From NCBI RefSeq assembly GCF_021245985.1, contig NZ_JAJQXA010000014.1, positions 43,973 to 107,972 on the forward strand: a stretch of 64,000 nucleotides of DNA, given 5' to 3'. A program made the translations under genes and the position numbers. Shown here piece by piece: positions 9,460 to 17,118 of this stretch. Position 1 is the stretch's first letter; every line of letters starts with the position of its first letter. Under the pieces are notes generated by a model that was not told the DNA's origin, made no database searches, and worked only from the letters and a program-made list of their open reading frames with translations. The DNA is from Flavobacterium soyae (lineage in GTDB: Bacteria; Bacteroidota; Bacteroidia; Flavobacteriales; Flavobacteriaceae).

Positions 9460-9888
9460 ATGAGTTATCCGTTACCAAAGTTTCATTTCTCAGTTGACTG
9501 GGGAGGAACAAAAATAGGTTTTACAGAAGTTTCCGGATTAGATGTAGAAACTGAAGTTATTGAGTACCGTCAGGGCGCAAGTCCGGAATACAGCAAAATA
9601 AAGATGCCCGGCATGCAGAAGTTCTCTAACATCACCATGAAAAGAGGCACTTTTAAAAGCGATAATGAATATTACGCCTGGTGGAATACGGTAAAACTAA
9701 ACACCATCGAAAGAAGGGATATTACCATCAAATTACTTAATGAAGAGCACGAACCAGTGATTACCTGGAAAGTAAAAAATGCGTGGCCGACTAAAGTACA
9801 ATCTACTGATTTAAAAGCCGATGGAAACGAAGTAGCCATCGAGTCAATCGAATTGGTTCACGAAGGTTTATCTATTCAAAATGACTAA
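9460..9888 (+). CDS. Inner tube protein 1 (Pvc1-like, T4 gp19 family)
   Basis: At 142 residues it matches the size of Pvc1/Afp1 tube subunits. It has the conserved FHFSVDWGGTKIGFTEVSGLD opening, the FSNITMKRGTF strand and the ITWKVKNAWPTKV motif, ending in the SIELVHEG strand that is standard in this family. Hexameric rings stack to form the conduit for cargo. It follows the sheath by 28 bp and precedes the second tube gene by 2 bp, suggesting tight co-expression. It is more WG-rich at the N-terminus than the second copy, and its position after the sheath marks it as the likely major tube protein. Confidence 0.93.
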   Translation: MSYPLPKFHFSVDWGGTKIGFTEVSGLDVETEVIEYRQGASPEYSKIKMPGMQKFSNITMKRGTFKSDNEYYAWWNTVKLNTIERRDITIKLLNEEHEPVITWKVKNAWPTKVQSTDLKADGNEVAIESIELVHEGLSIQND

Positions 9889-9890
9889 TC

Positions 9891-10337
9891 ATGGCTAATT
9901 ATTATCCACCCGTAGGCTTTCATTTTCTGGTTGAATTTGATCAGCTGGGCACAAAAGAAAAAGACCATCAATTTCAATCCGTATCAGGACTTTCTGTAGA
10001 TCTTGAAACGGAAGAAATTGTTGAGGGTGGAGAAAACAGATTCAAACACAAACTTCCCGTAAAAACCAAATATCCCAATTTGGTTTTAAAAAGGGGGATA
10101 CTGATTGATTCTGACGTAATTGAATGGTGCAGAAAAGCATTAGAAAATTTCGAATTTAAGCCCGTAGATTTAACTGTAAAACTCTTGAATCAAGACCACG
10201 AACCGTTAATGCACTGGAAAGTTGTACATGCTTATCCCGTAAAATGGGCCGTTGAAGATTTTAGTGCTTTAGAAAGCAAAATTGTTGTTGAAAGCTTTGA
10301 GCTTGCTTATAATTATTTCACCCTTCATAAAAAATAA
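9891..10337 (+). CDS. Inner tube protein 2 (Pvc5-like, baseplate-proximal)
   Basis: The 148-residue paralogue of the preceding tube protein shares the same plan: PVGFHFLVEFDQLG, FQSVSGLSVDLETEEI, LVLKRGILIDSDVIEW, HWKVVHAYPVKW and VVESFELAYNYF. In PVC and Afp the second tube protein forms the first ring or rings above the baseplate hub. The longer N-terminal loop and charged EEIVEGGENRFKHKLPVK segment fit such a specialised, low-copy tube initiator. It is separated from the DUF5908 gene by 7 bp. Confidence 0.88.
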   Translation: MANYYPPVGFHFLVEFDQLGTKEKDHQFQSVSGLSVDLETEEIVEGGENRFKHKLPVKTKYPNLVLKRGILIDSDVIEWCRKALENFEFKPVDLTVKLLNQDHEPLMHWKVVHAYPVKWAVEDFSALESKIVVESFELAYNYFTLHKK

Positions 10338-10344
10338 TTTTACG

Positions 10345-10509
10345 ATGCCAATTGAAATCAAAGAGCTTCACATTAAAATAAACGTGAACGAAAGCTCAAA
10401 TTCGGGTGCAAAACCAGCTTCTTCACCATCACCTGCTGCAGAAAAAGATACTGTGGCAGAATGTGTCGAGCAAGTAATGAAGATTATTGAACGAAAAAAA
10501 GAACGCTGA
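10345..10509 (+). CDS. Small DUF5908-family eCIS protein (Pvc6-like)
   Basis: This 54-residue product begins at ATG 10345, not at upstream in-frame codons that would overlap the tube gene. It opens MPIEIKELHIKINV, which is the signature of DUF5908, a short protein found between tube and LysM-baseplate genes in eCIS loci. A Ser/Ala/Pro-rich linker (SGAKPASSPSPAAE) and a C-terminal helix (CVEQVMKIIERKKER) follow. Its role in the particle is not established; conservation of position suggests an assembly or baseplate function. The next start codon lies one base after its stop. Confidence 0.8.
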   Translation: MPIEIKELHIKINVNESSNSGAKPASSPSPAAEKDTVAECVEQVMKIIERKKER

Positions 10510-10510
10510 T

Positions 10511-11200
10511 ATGACAACTGGTGAATTAAAAAAACTGAAGATTATTGCCTATAGCGATCCACAATTCAACAGTCCCATTTCGGATATTGAAGAGTTCGTT
10601 ACTTTGATGAATCCCGAAAAATATACTTTTCATTACAAAATAGAGCAAGATACAACCCAAGCCGCCGGAACGAGCAGTCCTGCGCCAAGATTTACAGCAA
10701 TTGCTCCAGAGGAATTAGAATTGGATTTTGTTTTTGACCGAACTGGCGTTATTGCCGGCAAAGAAAGTACCGAAAATGGGGTTATTGAAGACATTGAGCA
10801 TTTTAGAAAAGTAATTTTAGAATATAATGGCACAGAACATAAGCCAAACTATTTAAAAATTGCTTGGGGAAGCCTGCTTTTCAAAGGATCTCTCACCGAA
10901 ATGACCATTGAGTATAAACTTTTCAGGCCAGATGGAACACCTATTAGAGCCATTGCAAAAGGAAAATTCAAAGGAGTTGTTGAAGATGAGTTAAGAGCAA
11001 AACAGCAAAACAATCAATCTCCTGATTTAACGCATACCAGAACTGTAAAAGCAGGCGATACGCTTCCTTTAATGTCTTTTAAAATCTACGGCGATTCAAA
11101 ATATTATCTCGAAGTAGCAAGAGCCAACAAGCTTATCAATTTCAGAAAATTAAAAATTGGCCAGAAAATATTTTTCCCTCCTCTGCAAAAACAACAATAG
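10511..11200 (+). CDS. LysM baseplate-hub protein (Pvc7-like)
   Basis: I place the start at ATG 10511, one base after the DUF5908 stop; a TTG at 10487 would add eight lysine/asparagine-rich residues that do not look native. The 229-residue product has an N-terminal domain of the CIS tube/baseplate family (ELELDFVFDRTGVI, FRKVILEYNG) and a C-terminal LysM motif (VKAGDTLPLMSFKIYGDS, NKLINFRKLKIGQKIFFP, about residues 178-225). In PVC and Afp, Pvc7 links the tube to the spike hub, and its LysM points to the T4 gp53 type of baseplate fold. Its stop codon is immediately followed by the VgrG-like start. Confidence 0.88.
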   Translation: MTTGELKKLKIIAYSDPQFNSPISDIEEFVTLMNPEKYTFHYKIEQDTTQAAGTSSPAPRFTAIAPEELELDFVFDRTGVIAGKESTENGVIEDIEHFRKVILEYNGTEHKPNYLKIAWGSLLFKGSLTEMTIEYKLFRPDGTPIRAIAKGKFKGVVEDELRAKQQNNQSPDLTHTRTVKAGDTLPLMSFKIYGDSKYYLEVARANKLINFRKLKIGQKIFFPPLQKQQ

Positions 11201-12946
11201 ATGAACAATAGCGACGTCATACAAACCAGTAAAAGTGCCGATTTAGTAACGCACAAATTGCTTATTGAGGGAACTGAGCTGTCTGGCGTTTACCAGGTAA
11301 TGAGCATTGTTGTTCATAATGAGGTAAACAGAATACCTATGGCGCAGATTATTTTAACCGATGGAGATGCTGCCGCACGAGATTTTAAATTAAGTAACGA
11401 AGATTTACTCATTCCGGGCAAAAAAATAGAAATCAAAGCTGGCTATCATAGTGATGAAGAAACTATTTACAAAGGAATAGTTGTAAAACATTCCATAAAA
11501 ATAAAAGACAACTCATCACTTTTGATTGTAGAATGTAAAGACGAAGCCGTAAAACTTACTATCGGCAGAAAAAGCAAATATTTTTATGATGTAAAAGACA
11601 GCGATGCTTTTGAAGACATTCTTGGCACTTATGGATTGCAAAAAGATGTAGAAAGTACAAATTATAGCCACAAAGAGTTAGTGCAGTACAATACTTCCGA
11701 TTGGGATTTTATTGTCTCTCGTGCGCAGGCCAATGGAAAATTATGTTTTGTTGAAAATGGCAAAATCTCTATTAAAAAACCAGATTTGGCTTCAGAATCA
11801 GTTGAAACGGTTGCTTTTGGCGCCACTATGCTCGATTTTGATGCTGAAATTGATGCTCGAAATCAGTTTGCCAAAGTTTCATCCTACAGTTGGAATGCAT
11901 CCAATCAGGAATTATTAGAAATTGAAGCCAAAGATCCCAGCGTAAGTCTAAACGGGAATTTATCTGCTTCGGATTTATCCGATATCGTAAAACTGGAAAA
12001 TTTAGAATTGCGCCACGGCGGTAATGTTACCGATACCGAGTTGCAAGATTGGGCTGATGCAAAATTATTATTTCAGCAGCTTTCAAAAGTTCGCGGAAGA
12101 GTAAAATTTCAAGGCATTCCAGCCGTAAAGCCCAATACCATTATTACGCTTGAAGGTGTAGGCGATCGTTTTAATGGCAAAGCATATATTACGGGAGTTT
12201 TCCATGAAATTGCAAACGGCAATTGGACGGTAAACGTGCAGTTTGGATTAAATCCGGAATGGTTTTCTGAAACGTATGATGTCAATACACCATCGGCTTC
12301 AGGGATAATTCCATCCATAAAAGGACTTCATATTGGTATTGTGACCCAGCTTCAGGACGATCCCGACGGCGAAGACAGAATTTTGGTTAAAATCCCAATC
12401 ATCAATAATGAAGAACAAGGGATTTGGTGCAGAGTAGCAGCTTTAGATGCAGGTGACAATAGAGGCACATTTTTTAGGCCCGAAATTGAAGACGAAGTAA
12501 TTATTGGTTTTATCAACGAAGATCCCAATGATGCCATTGTTTTAGGAATGCTGCACAGCAGCGCAAAACCCGCTCCTTTAAAAGCAGCTGACGATAATCA
12601 TCAAAAAGGGATTTTTACAAGAAGCGAAATGAAAGTACTCTTTGATGATGATAAAAAATCAATAGCCATTGAAACTCCGGCAGGCAAAAAAATAATACTG
12701 GACGAAGACAAAGGATCTATAGTTGTTGAAGACGAAAATTCTAACGTGATTACCATTGACAGCGCAGGAATAAAAATGGAAAGTGCAGGCGATATTTCAA
12801 TAAAAGCAACAGGCGATGTAAAAATTGAAGGCACCAATGTAAATCTAAAAGCAGCCGCCCAATTTAAAGCCGAAGGAAGTGCAGGCGCAGAAATGTCATC
12901 AGCAGCGGCAGCGATTGTAAAAGGCAGCATTGTACAGATAAATTAA
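11201..12946 (+). CDS. VgrG-like central spike protein (Pvc8-like)
   Basis: This 581-residue protein follows the gp27-gp5 plan. The N-terminal hub domains run to about residue 350 (LLIEGTELSGVYQVMSIVV, KIEIKAGYHSDEETIYKGIVV, WNASNQELLEIEAKDP). An OB-fold gp5 domain follows at about 375-455 (GLHIGIVTQLQDDPDGEDRI, VKIPIINNEEQGIWCRVA, PEIEDEVIIGFINEDPNDA). The C-terminal beta-helix needle is at about 475-575 with repeats such as KMESAGDISIKATGDVKIEG. It forms the trimeric spike beneath the tube. No C-terminal effector extension is present. It abuts the LysM gene with no gap and is followed by the PAAR gene after 56 bp. Confidence 0.93.
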   Translation: MNNSDVIQTSKSADLVTHKLLIEGTELSGVYQVMSIVVHNEVNRIPMAQIILTDGDAAARDFKLSNEDLLIPGKKIEIKAGYHSDEETIYKGIVVKHSIKIKDNSSLLIVECKDEAVKLTIGRKSKYFYDVKDSDAFEDILGTYGLQKDVESTNYSHKELVQYNTSDWDFIVSRAQANGKLCFVENGKISIKKPDLASESVETVAFGATMLDFDAEIDARNQFAKVSSYSWNASNQELLEIEAKDPSVSLNGNLSASDLSDIVKLENLELRHGGNVTDTELQDWADAKLLFQQLSKVRGRVKFQGIPAVKPNTIITLEGVGDRFNGKAYITGVFHEIANGNWTVNVQFGLNPEWFSETYDVNTPSASGIIPSIKGLHIGIVTQLQDDPDGEDRILVKIPIINNEEQGIWCRVAALDAGDNRGTFFRPEIEDEVIIGFINEDPNDAIVLGMLHSSAKPAPLKAADDNHQKGIFTRSEMKVLFDDDKKSIAIETPAGKKIILDEDKGSIVVEDENSNVITIDSAGIKMESAGDISIKATGDVKIEGTNVNLKAAAQFKAEGSAGAEMSSAAAAIVKGSIVQIN

Positions 12947-13002
12947 CTCATCCCTTCTACTTTCTCAAACGCTCAAATGAAAGCTTAACTATAAAAAAAA
13001 TT

Positions 13003-13293
13003 ATGGGAGCACCAGCCGCAAGAATTAACGATATGCATGTCTGCCCAATGGTAACAGGAACTGTCCCTCATGTTGGCGGGCCAATATTACCGCCAGGCTC
13101 GCCTACAGTATTAATAGGCGGTCAGCCGGCAGCCTGCTTGGGAGATATGATTGTTTGTACAGGTCCTCCGGATAGTATTATAGCTGGCTCAGCCACAGTG
13201 CTGATTGGAGGAAAACCAGCCGCAAGAATGGGAGATTCAACAGCCCATGGCGGAACAATTGTAATAGGATGCCCAACCGTTTTAATAGGTTAA
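13003..13293 (+). CDS. PAAR-repeat spike tip protein (Pvc10-like)
   Basis: The 96-residue product is a single PAAR domain. It opens GAPAARINDMHVCP and carries three repeats, SPTVLIGGQPAACLGD, SATVLIGGKPAARMGD and CPTVLIG, with the usual Cys/His residues (H12, C14, C44, C52, H82 region) that bind a metal at the cone apex. PAAR cones sharpen the spike for membrane puncture. It has no fused effector domain. A ribosome-binding stretch is not obvious in the AT-rich 56-bp gap before it. It is followed within 2 bp by the gp25 gene. Confidence 0.93.
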   Translation: MGAPAARINDMHVCPMVTGTVPHVGGPILPPGSPTVLIGGQPAACLGDMIVCTGPPDSIIAGSATVLIGGKPAARMGDSTAHGGTIVIGCPTVLIG

Positions 13294-13295
13294 TT

Positions 13296-13706
13296 ATGGA
13301 AAGTAAAGAAGCTTTTTTAGGTACTGGATGGAGTTTTCCGCCAGAGTTCAAAAAGAACAATAAAGCAGTCGTAATGACATCTGATGAGGCAGACATTAAA
13401 AGCAGTCTGGAGATATTGCTTTCTACCAAAATCGGCGAACGCATTATGCTGCCCAGATACGGCTGCAATATGGATGAACTGCTTTTTGAAACATTAGACA
13501 GAACACTAAAAACCTATGTTTCAGAACTCATAAAAACAGCAATTTTATATTACGAACCCCGAATTGATGTAGAAAAAATTGACATCACACAAGGCGATGA
13601 TTTAGAAGGAGAATTATTGGTCATAATCGATTACAGAATAAGAAGTACAAACTCAAGAAGCAATCTTGTTTACCCTTTTTACAAAGAAGAAGGGACTAAT
13701 GTTTAA
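13296..13706 (+). CDS. gp25/GPW baseplate wedge protein (Pvc9-like)
   Basis: I choose ATG 13296, 2 bp after the PAAR stop. An upstream in-frame start at 13269 would lie inside the PAAR gene and adds no family sequence. The 136-residue product has the gp25 pattern: FLGTGWSFPPEF, DIKSSLEILLSTKIGERIML, the signature RYGCNMDELLFETL, and DITQGDDLEGELLVIIDYRI. gp25 homologues sit in the inner baseplate and nucleate the sheath. Gene order PAAR then gp25 then baseplate J is a conserved eCIS block. Confidence 0.92.
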   Translation: MESKEAFLGTGWSFPPEFKKNNKAVVMTSDEADIKSSLEILLSTKIGERIMLPRYGCNMDELLFETLDRTLKTYVSELIKTAILYYEPRIDVEKIDITQGDDLEGELLVIIDYRIRSTNSRSNLVYPFYKEEGTNV

Positions 13707-13719
13707 AAGTTTATAAGCT

Positions 13720-16700
13720 ATGAGCACCAACGGCAGCCAAATAGACAATGTTATTTTTAAAAGAAATGGAGTTAATCAGGAAGAACGCTTTAGTGACGCA
13801 TTAGAGCCAGACAACCTGAAACTTCATGATTTTACTATTGAAGACTGGCTGTTATTTGCTTATAATTTTGCCAAAGAAGTCAACTTTTTTGACACTAATA
13901 ATGATAAAACCCCAGAAGGCGATTGGCAGGAGTTTTTCAGCTATTTTGGTTTTTCAAAAGATAATCTGCCAGATGGTATTCCGAAAAGAACAGATAAGGA
14001 ATATGCTGCTTTAAAAGAAAACATTACCAAAACATTATCAACTGTTAATATAAATCAGGACCTTACTCCTCACCTAACCTTGTTTGTGTGTTTCCTGAAA
14101 TTATTGGAATTATCCCAAAACAAGCTTAATCTTATTACCAAAAAGCATTTGGATTTTTTCTATAAAGACATCCTGCAAATTCAAAAACTACCAGCAAAAG
14201 CAGATAAAGTCAATATCATTTTTGAACTGGCAAAAAAAATAGCTGAAGAAAAAATAGCTGTCAATACAGAACTTGACGCAGGAAAAGATCCTGATGGCAA
14301 AAAGTTAATTTACAAAACCACAGAAGAATTTATTGCCAATAAAGCCAATATAGCGTACCTAAAAAGCGTGTATAATGACGTTGATTTGGGTGAAATAAAA
14401 TGCAGCGAAATCGCCAATTCTCTGGATGGAAAAGGTGAACCTTTAAAAGAAGACGCTCCATATTGGTTTCCTTTTGGATATAATTCAGATGAAAAAAAGT
14501 ACCCAAAATTAAGCGATGCCAAATTAGGTTTTGCCATAGCATCTGAATTATTTAATCTTAAAGAAGGCGACAGAAATATTGGTATCACAATTTTTTTTGA
14601 CGAACCCTTAAAATTTACAAATCAATCATTTACTATAGCGGATTTAGAGAAAAACATTAGCATTCAGTATAGTGGAAAAAAAGGTTGGATTGGAGGTTTC
14701 AAACCCGGCACAAACGTTCCTTTTAATAATATAAATGTATCTTCGAATATTGATGGAAATGTACTAAGATTAGTGTTTCAGATACCAAAAGATAGTCCGT
14801 CAGTTATTAATTATGATCAGAAAATTTTAGGGGAACATTTCTCTACAGAACTTCCTGTAATCCGATTTCTAATTCATACCGAAGAAGCAAAAGGTCATGC
14901 CCTTTTTAGATGTTTAGTTACAAAAACGATAAAAAGCATTACTGCAAAAGTTGAGGTTAATGATGTCAAATCTTTATTATTAGAAAGTGATACCGGCTTG
15001 CTTAATGCGGCAAAACCCTTCTACCCTTTTACAACGCAGCCAGAAAAAAACAGTTCATTTATAATCAACTATCCAGAAATCTTTTCTAAAAACTGGATAG
15101 GGGCTGATATTAATATCAAATGGAAAAATACTCCATTATCATTTAAAAATCACTATGCTGCCTACAAAGTAACTTTTCTTGAAACTATCAGTAAAGAAAT
15201 TTTCAACTCTGCAATATTCAAGGATGAAGACAGTCAAACTAAAATGCGTGCCAACCAGCCCGAAGATGCCAGAAAAACCATTTTACAACCAAAAGGTACT
15301 GCAGAACCTAACACTATAAAGGTATTTAACCCTGATGGTCCAATTGTTACTGCAGATGACTATTTTAAAGCAACAGTATCAGTTTTAAACAAAGAAGTTT
15401 GGAAAGACCAAACGAATGATGTCAAGCTATTTACTGATTCTGATAAAAACAGCGTATTTGAATCTAACATCAATGTAAAAGGCGAATATGAAATTGACAA
15501 AAGCGGCCCTATCCGATTAACATTAAATCAGTCGTTTTTACATTCATTATATCCCAAAATATATACTTTGGCGATAATGAATGTGGCGGAAGATCCGACT
15601 ACACCAATTCCAAACGAGCCTTACACGCCACTTGTAGAAAGCATTAGCCTGAATTATTCTGCGGAGGAAAGTATTGATTTTAGGGTTTCTGCTTATGAGT
15701 CTAACCGAATAAAACTGTTTCATGAAGCTCCGTTTGGCCAGCGCGAAGAACATTCTTATTTGAAAGAGCAGGCCATCAATAAAGAAATTTTAGAGGCTAA
15801 AACATCAATTGCAAATTATCTGGTTCCCGATTATTGCCATGGAGGCGAATTTTATGTAGGCCTTCAGGATGCAGAAATATCGCAGCAAATTTCATTATTG
15901 TTTCAAATATTAGAAGGAAGCGAAAATATCAGCGTTCCCACTTTTACAGGAAAACAAAAAGTAGAATGGTACATATTATGCGATAATTACTGGAAAAACC
16001 TTGACAAGGATATTCTAGCAAATGGCATAGACAACTTCTTAAAGTCGGGTCTCGTAAAATTTGGCATTCCAAAACAGGCAACTAATGACAATACATTGTT
16101 TCCAGCCGATACCATTTGGGTAAAAGCAAAAATGCACAAAGACTACGATGCCGTTTGCAAAGTGATTGATGTGAAAACCCAGGTTGTTACTGCAGCATTT
16201 TTTGATAACAACAATAATTTAGCGCATTTAGACAGCACATTGCCTGCAAAAACAATATCAAAATTAATTACCAGGGTACCACAAATTAAAAGTATTGAAC
16301 AGCCTTTTAATTCGTTTGATGGAAAACCATTAGAGTCAGACCCATCCTATTATTTACGTGTAAGCGAGCGCCTGCGTCACAAAAACAGGGCTATAACGCT
16401 TTGGGATTATGAACATCTTATTTTACAGGAATTTCCAAATGTTTTTAGAGTAAAATGCCTTAACCATACTTTTATTTCGGGTACAGATACCTCATTTTTA
16501 TCTCCGGGAAACGTAACGCTGGTCGTAATTCCGGACATCGTAGACAAAAATGTATTCGATATTTATGAGCCAAGAGTAAGCACAGCCACATTAAACAGCA
16601 TTGAGAGCTTTATTAATTCTAAAAACTCCATGTTAGTGTCTGCAAAAGTAATTAATCCTGATTACGAAAAAGTTATAATAAAACTGGATGTGAAGTTTTA

Positions 16701-17118
16701 TCCAGAATACGATGAGAATTTTTATAAAAAACAGCTCAACGAAGATCTTATAAAATTTCTATCTCCTTGGGCATTTGATACCTCAAAACAAATCATATTT
16801 GGAGTTGAACTGCAGCGCAGTATTGTTATAGAATATATCGAAAATCTATATTATGTAGATTTTTTATCGATGCTTGAGATGGCCATTTATGTCGATAAGA
16901 ATGCCAAAAATGAAGAACCTAAGCCATTGCCATTAGACGATACAGATAAAAATGAGGCTAATATAGATCTTTTAGACTTTCAAACTACACTGTCTCCATC
17001 AAGCCCAAAAAACATCTTAGTTTCTGTTAAAAACCACATTATCAGCACCAACATAATAACATGCAAAAAAACAACCCCAGAAGAACCTGAAAAATGTCGA
17101 TACGAAACCAACATATAA
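13720..17118 (+). CDS. Baseplate J/gp6-like wedge protein (Pvc11-like)
   Basis: This 1132-residue product is the large wedge protein. The diagnostic part is the C-terminal third. RLRHKNRAITLWDYEHLILQ near residue 885 is the conserved baseplate-J motif of eCIS, followed by EFPNVFRVKCLNHT, GNVTLVVIPDIV and the alternating strands VIIKLDVKFYPEYDENFYKK. The N-terminal 800 residues are poorly conserved and probably build the outer baseplate arm. The C-terminus is Cys-containing (CKKTTPEEPEKCRYETNI). The last 25 nt overlap the following gene, indicating translational coupling and a fixed stoichiometry between the two baseplate components. Confidence 0.88.
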   Translation: MSTNGSQIDNVIFKRNGVNQEERFSDALEPDNLKLHDFTIEDWLLFAYNFAKEVNFFDTNNDKTPEGDWQEFFSYFGFSKDNLPDGIPKRTDKEYAALKENITKTLSTVNINQDLTPHLTLFVCFLKLLELSQNKLNLITKKHLDFFYKDILQIQKLPAKADKVNIIFELAKKIAEEKIAVNTELDAGKDPDGKKLIYKTTEEFIANKANIAYLKSVYNDVDLGEIKCSEIANSLDGKGEPLKEDAPYWFPFGYNSDEKKYPKLSDAKLGFAIASELFNLKEGDRNIGITIFFDEPLKFTNQSFTIADLEKNISIQYSGKKGWIGGFKPGTNVPFNNINVSSNIDGNVLRLVFQIPKDSPSVINYDQKILGEHFSTELPVIRFLIHTEEAKGHALFRCLVTKTIKSITAKVEVNDVKSLLLESDTGLLNAAKPFYPFTTQPEKNSSFIINYPEIFSKNWIGADINIKWKNTPLSFKNHYAAYKVTFLETISKEIFNSAIFKDEDSQTKMRANQPEDARKTILQPKGTAEPNTIKVFNPDGPIVTADDYFKATVSVLNKEVWKDQTNDVKLFTDSDKNSVFESNINVKGEYEIDKSGPIRLTLNQSFLHSLYPKIYTLAIMNVAEDPTTPIPNEPYTPLVESISLNYSAEESIDFRVSAYESNRIKLFHEAPFGQREEHSYLKEQAINKEILEAKTSIANYLVPDYCHGGEFYVGLQDAEISQQISLLFQILEGSENISVPTFTGKQKVEWYILCDNYWKNLDKDILANGIDNFLKSGLVKFGIPKQATNDNTLFPADTIWVKAKMHKDYDAVCKVIDVKTQVVTAAFFDNNNNLAHLDSTLPAKTISKLITRVPQIKSIEQPFNSFDGKPLESDPSYYLRVSERLRHKNRAITLWDYEHLILQEFPNVFRVKCLNHTFISGTDTSFLSPGNVTLVVIPDIVDKNVFDIYEPRVSTATLNSIESFINSKNSMLVSAKVINPDYEKVIIKLDVKFYPEYDENFYKKQLNEDLIKFLSPWAFDTSKQIIFGVELQRSIVIEYIENLYYVDFLSMLEMAIYVDKNAKNEEPKPLPLDDTDKNEANIDLLDFQTTLSPSSPKNILVSVKNHIISTNIITCKKTTPEEPEKCRYETNI

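Noticed and set aside
10487..10510. An upstream TTG start for the LysM baseplate gene
   Set aside because: It would add eight lysine/asparagine-rich residues overlapping the DUF5908 gene; the ATG one base after that gene's stop fits operon spacing better.
13178..13468. A 96-residue open frame antisense to the PAAR and gp25 genes
   Set aside because: It is entirely opposite two strongly supported eCIS genes and has no family resemblance.
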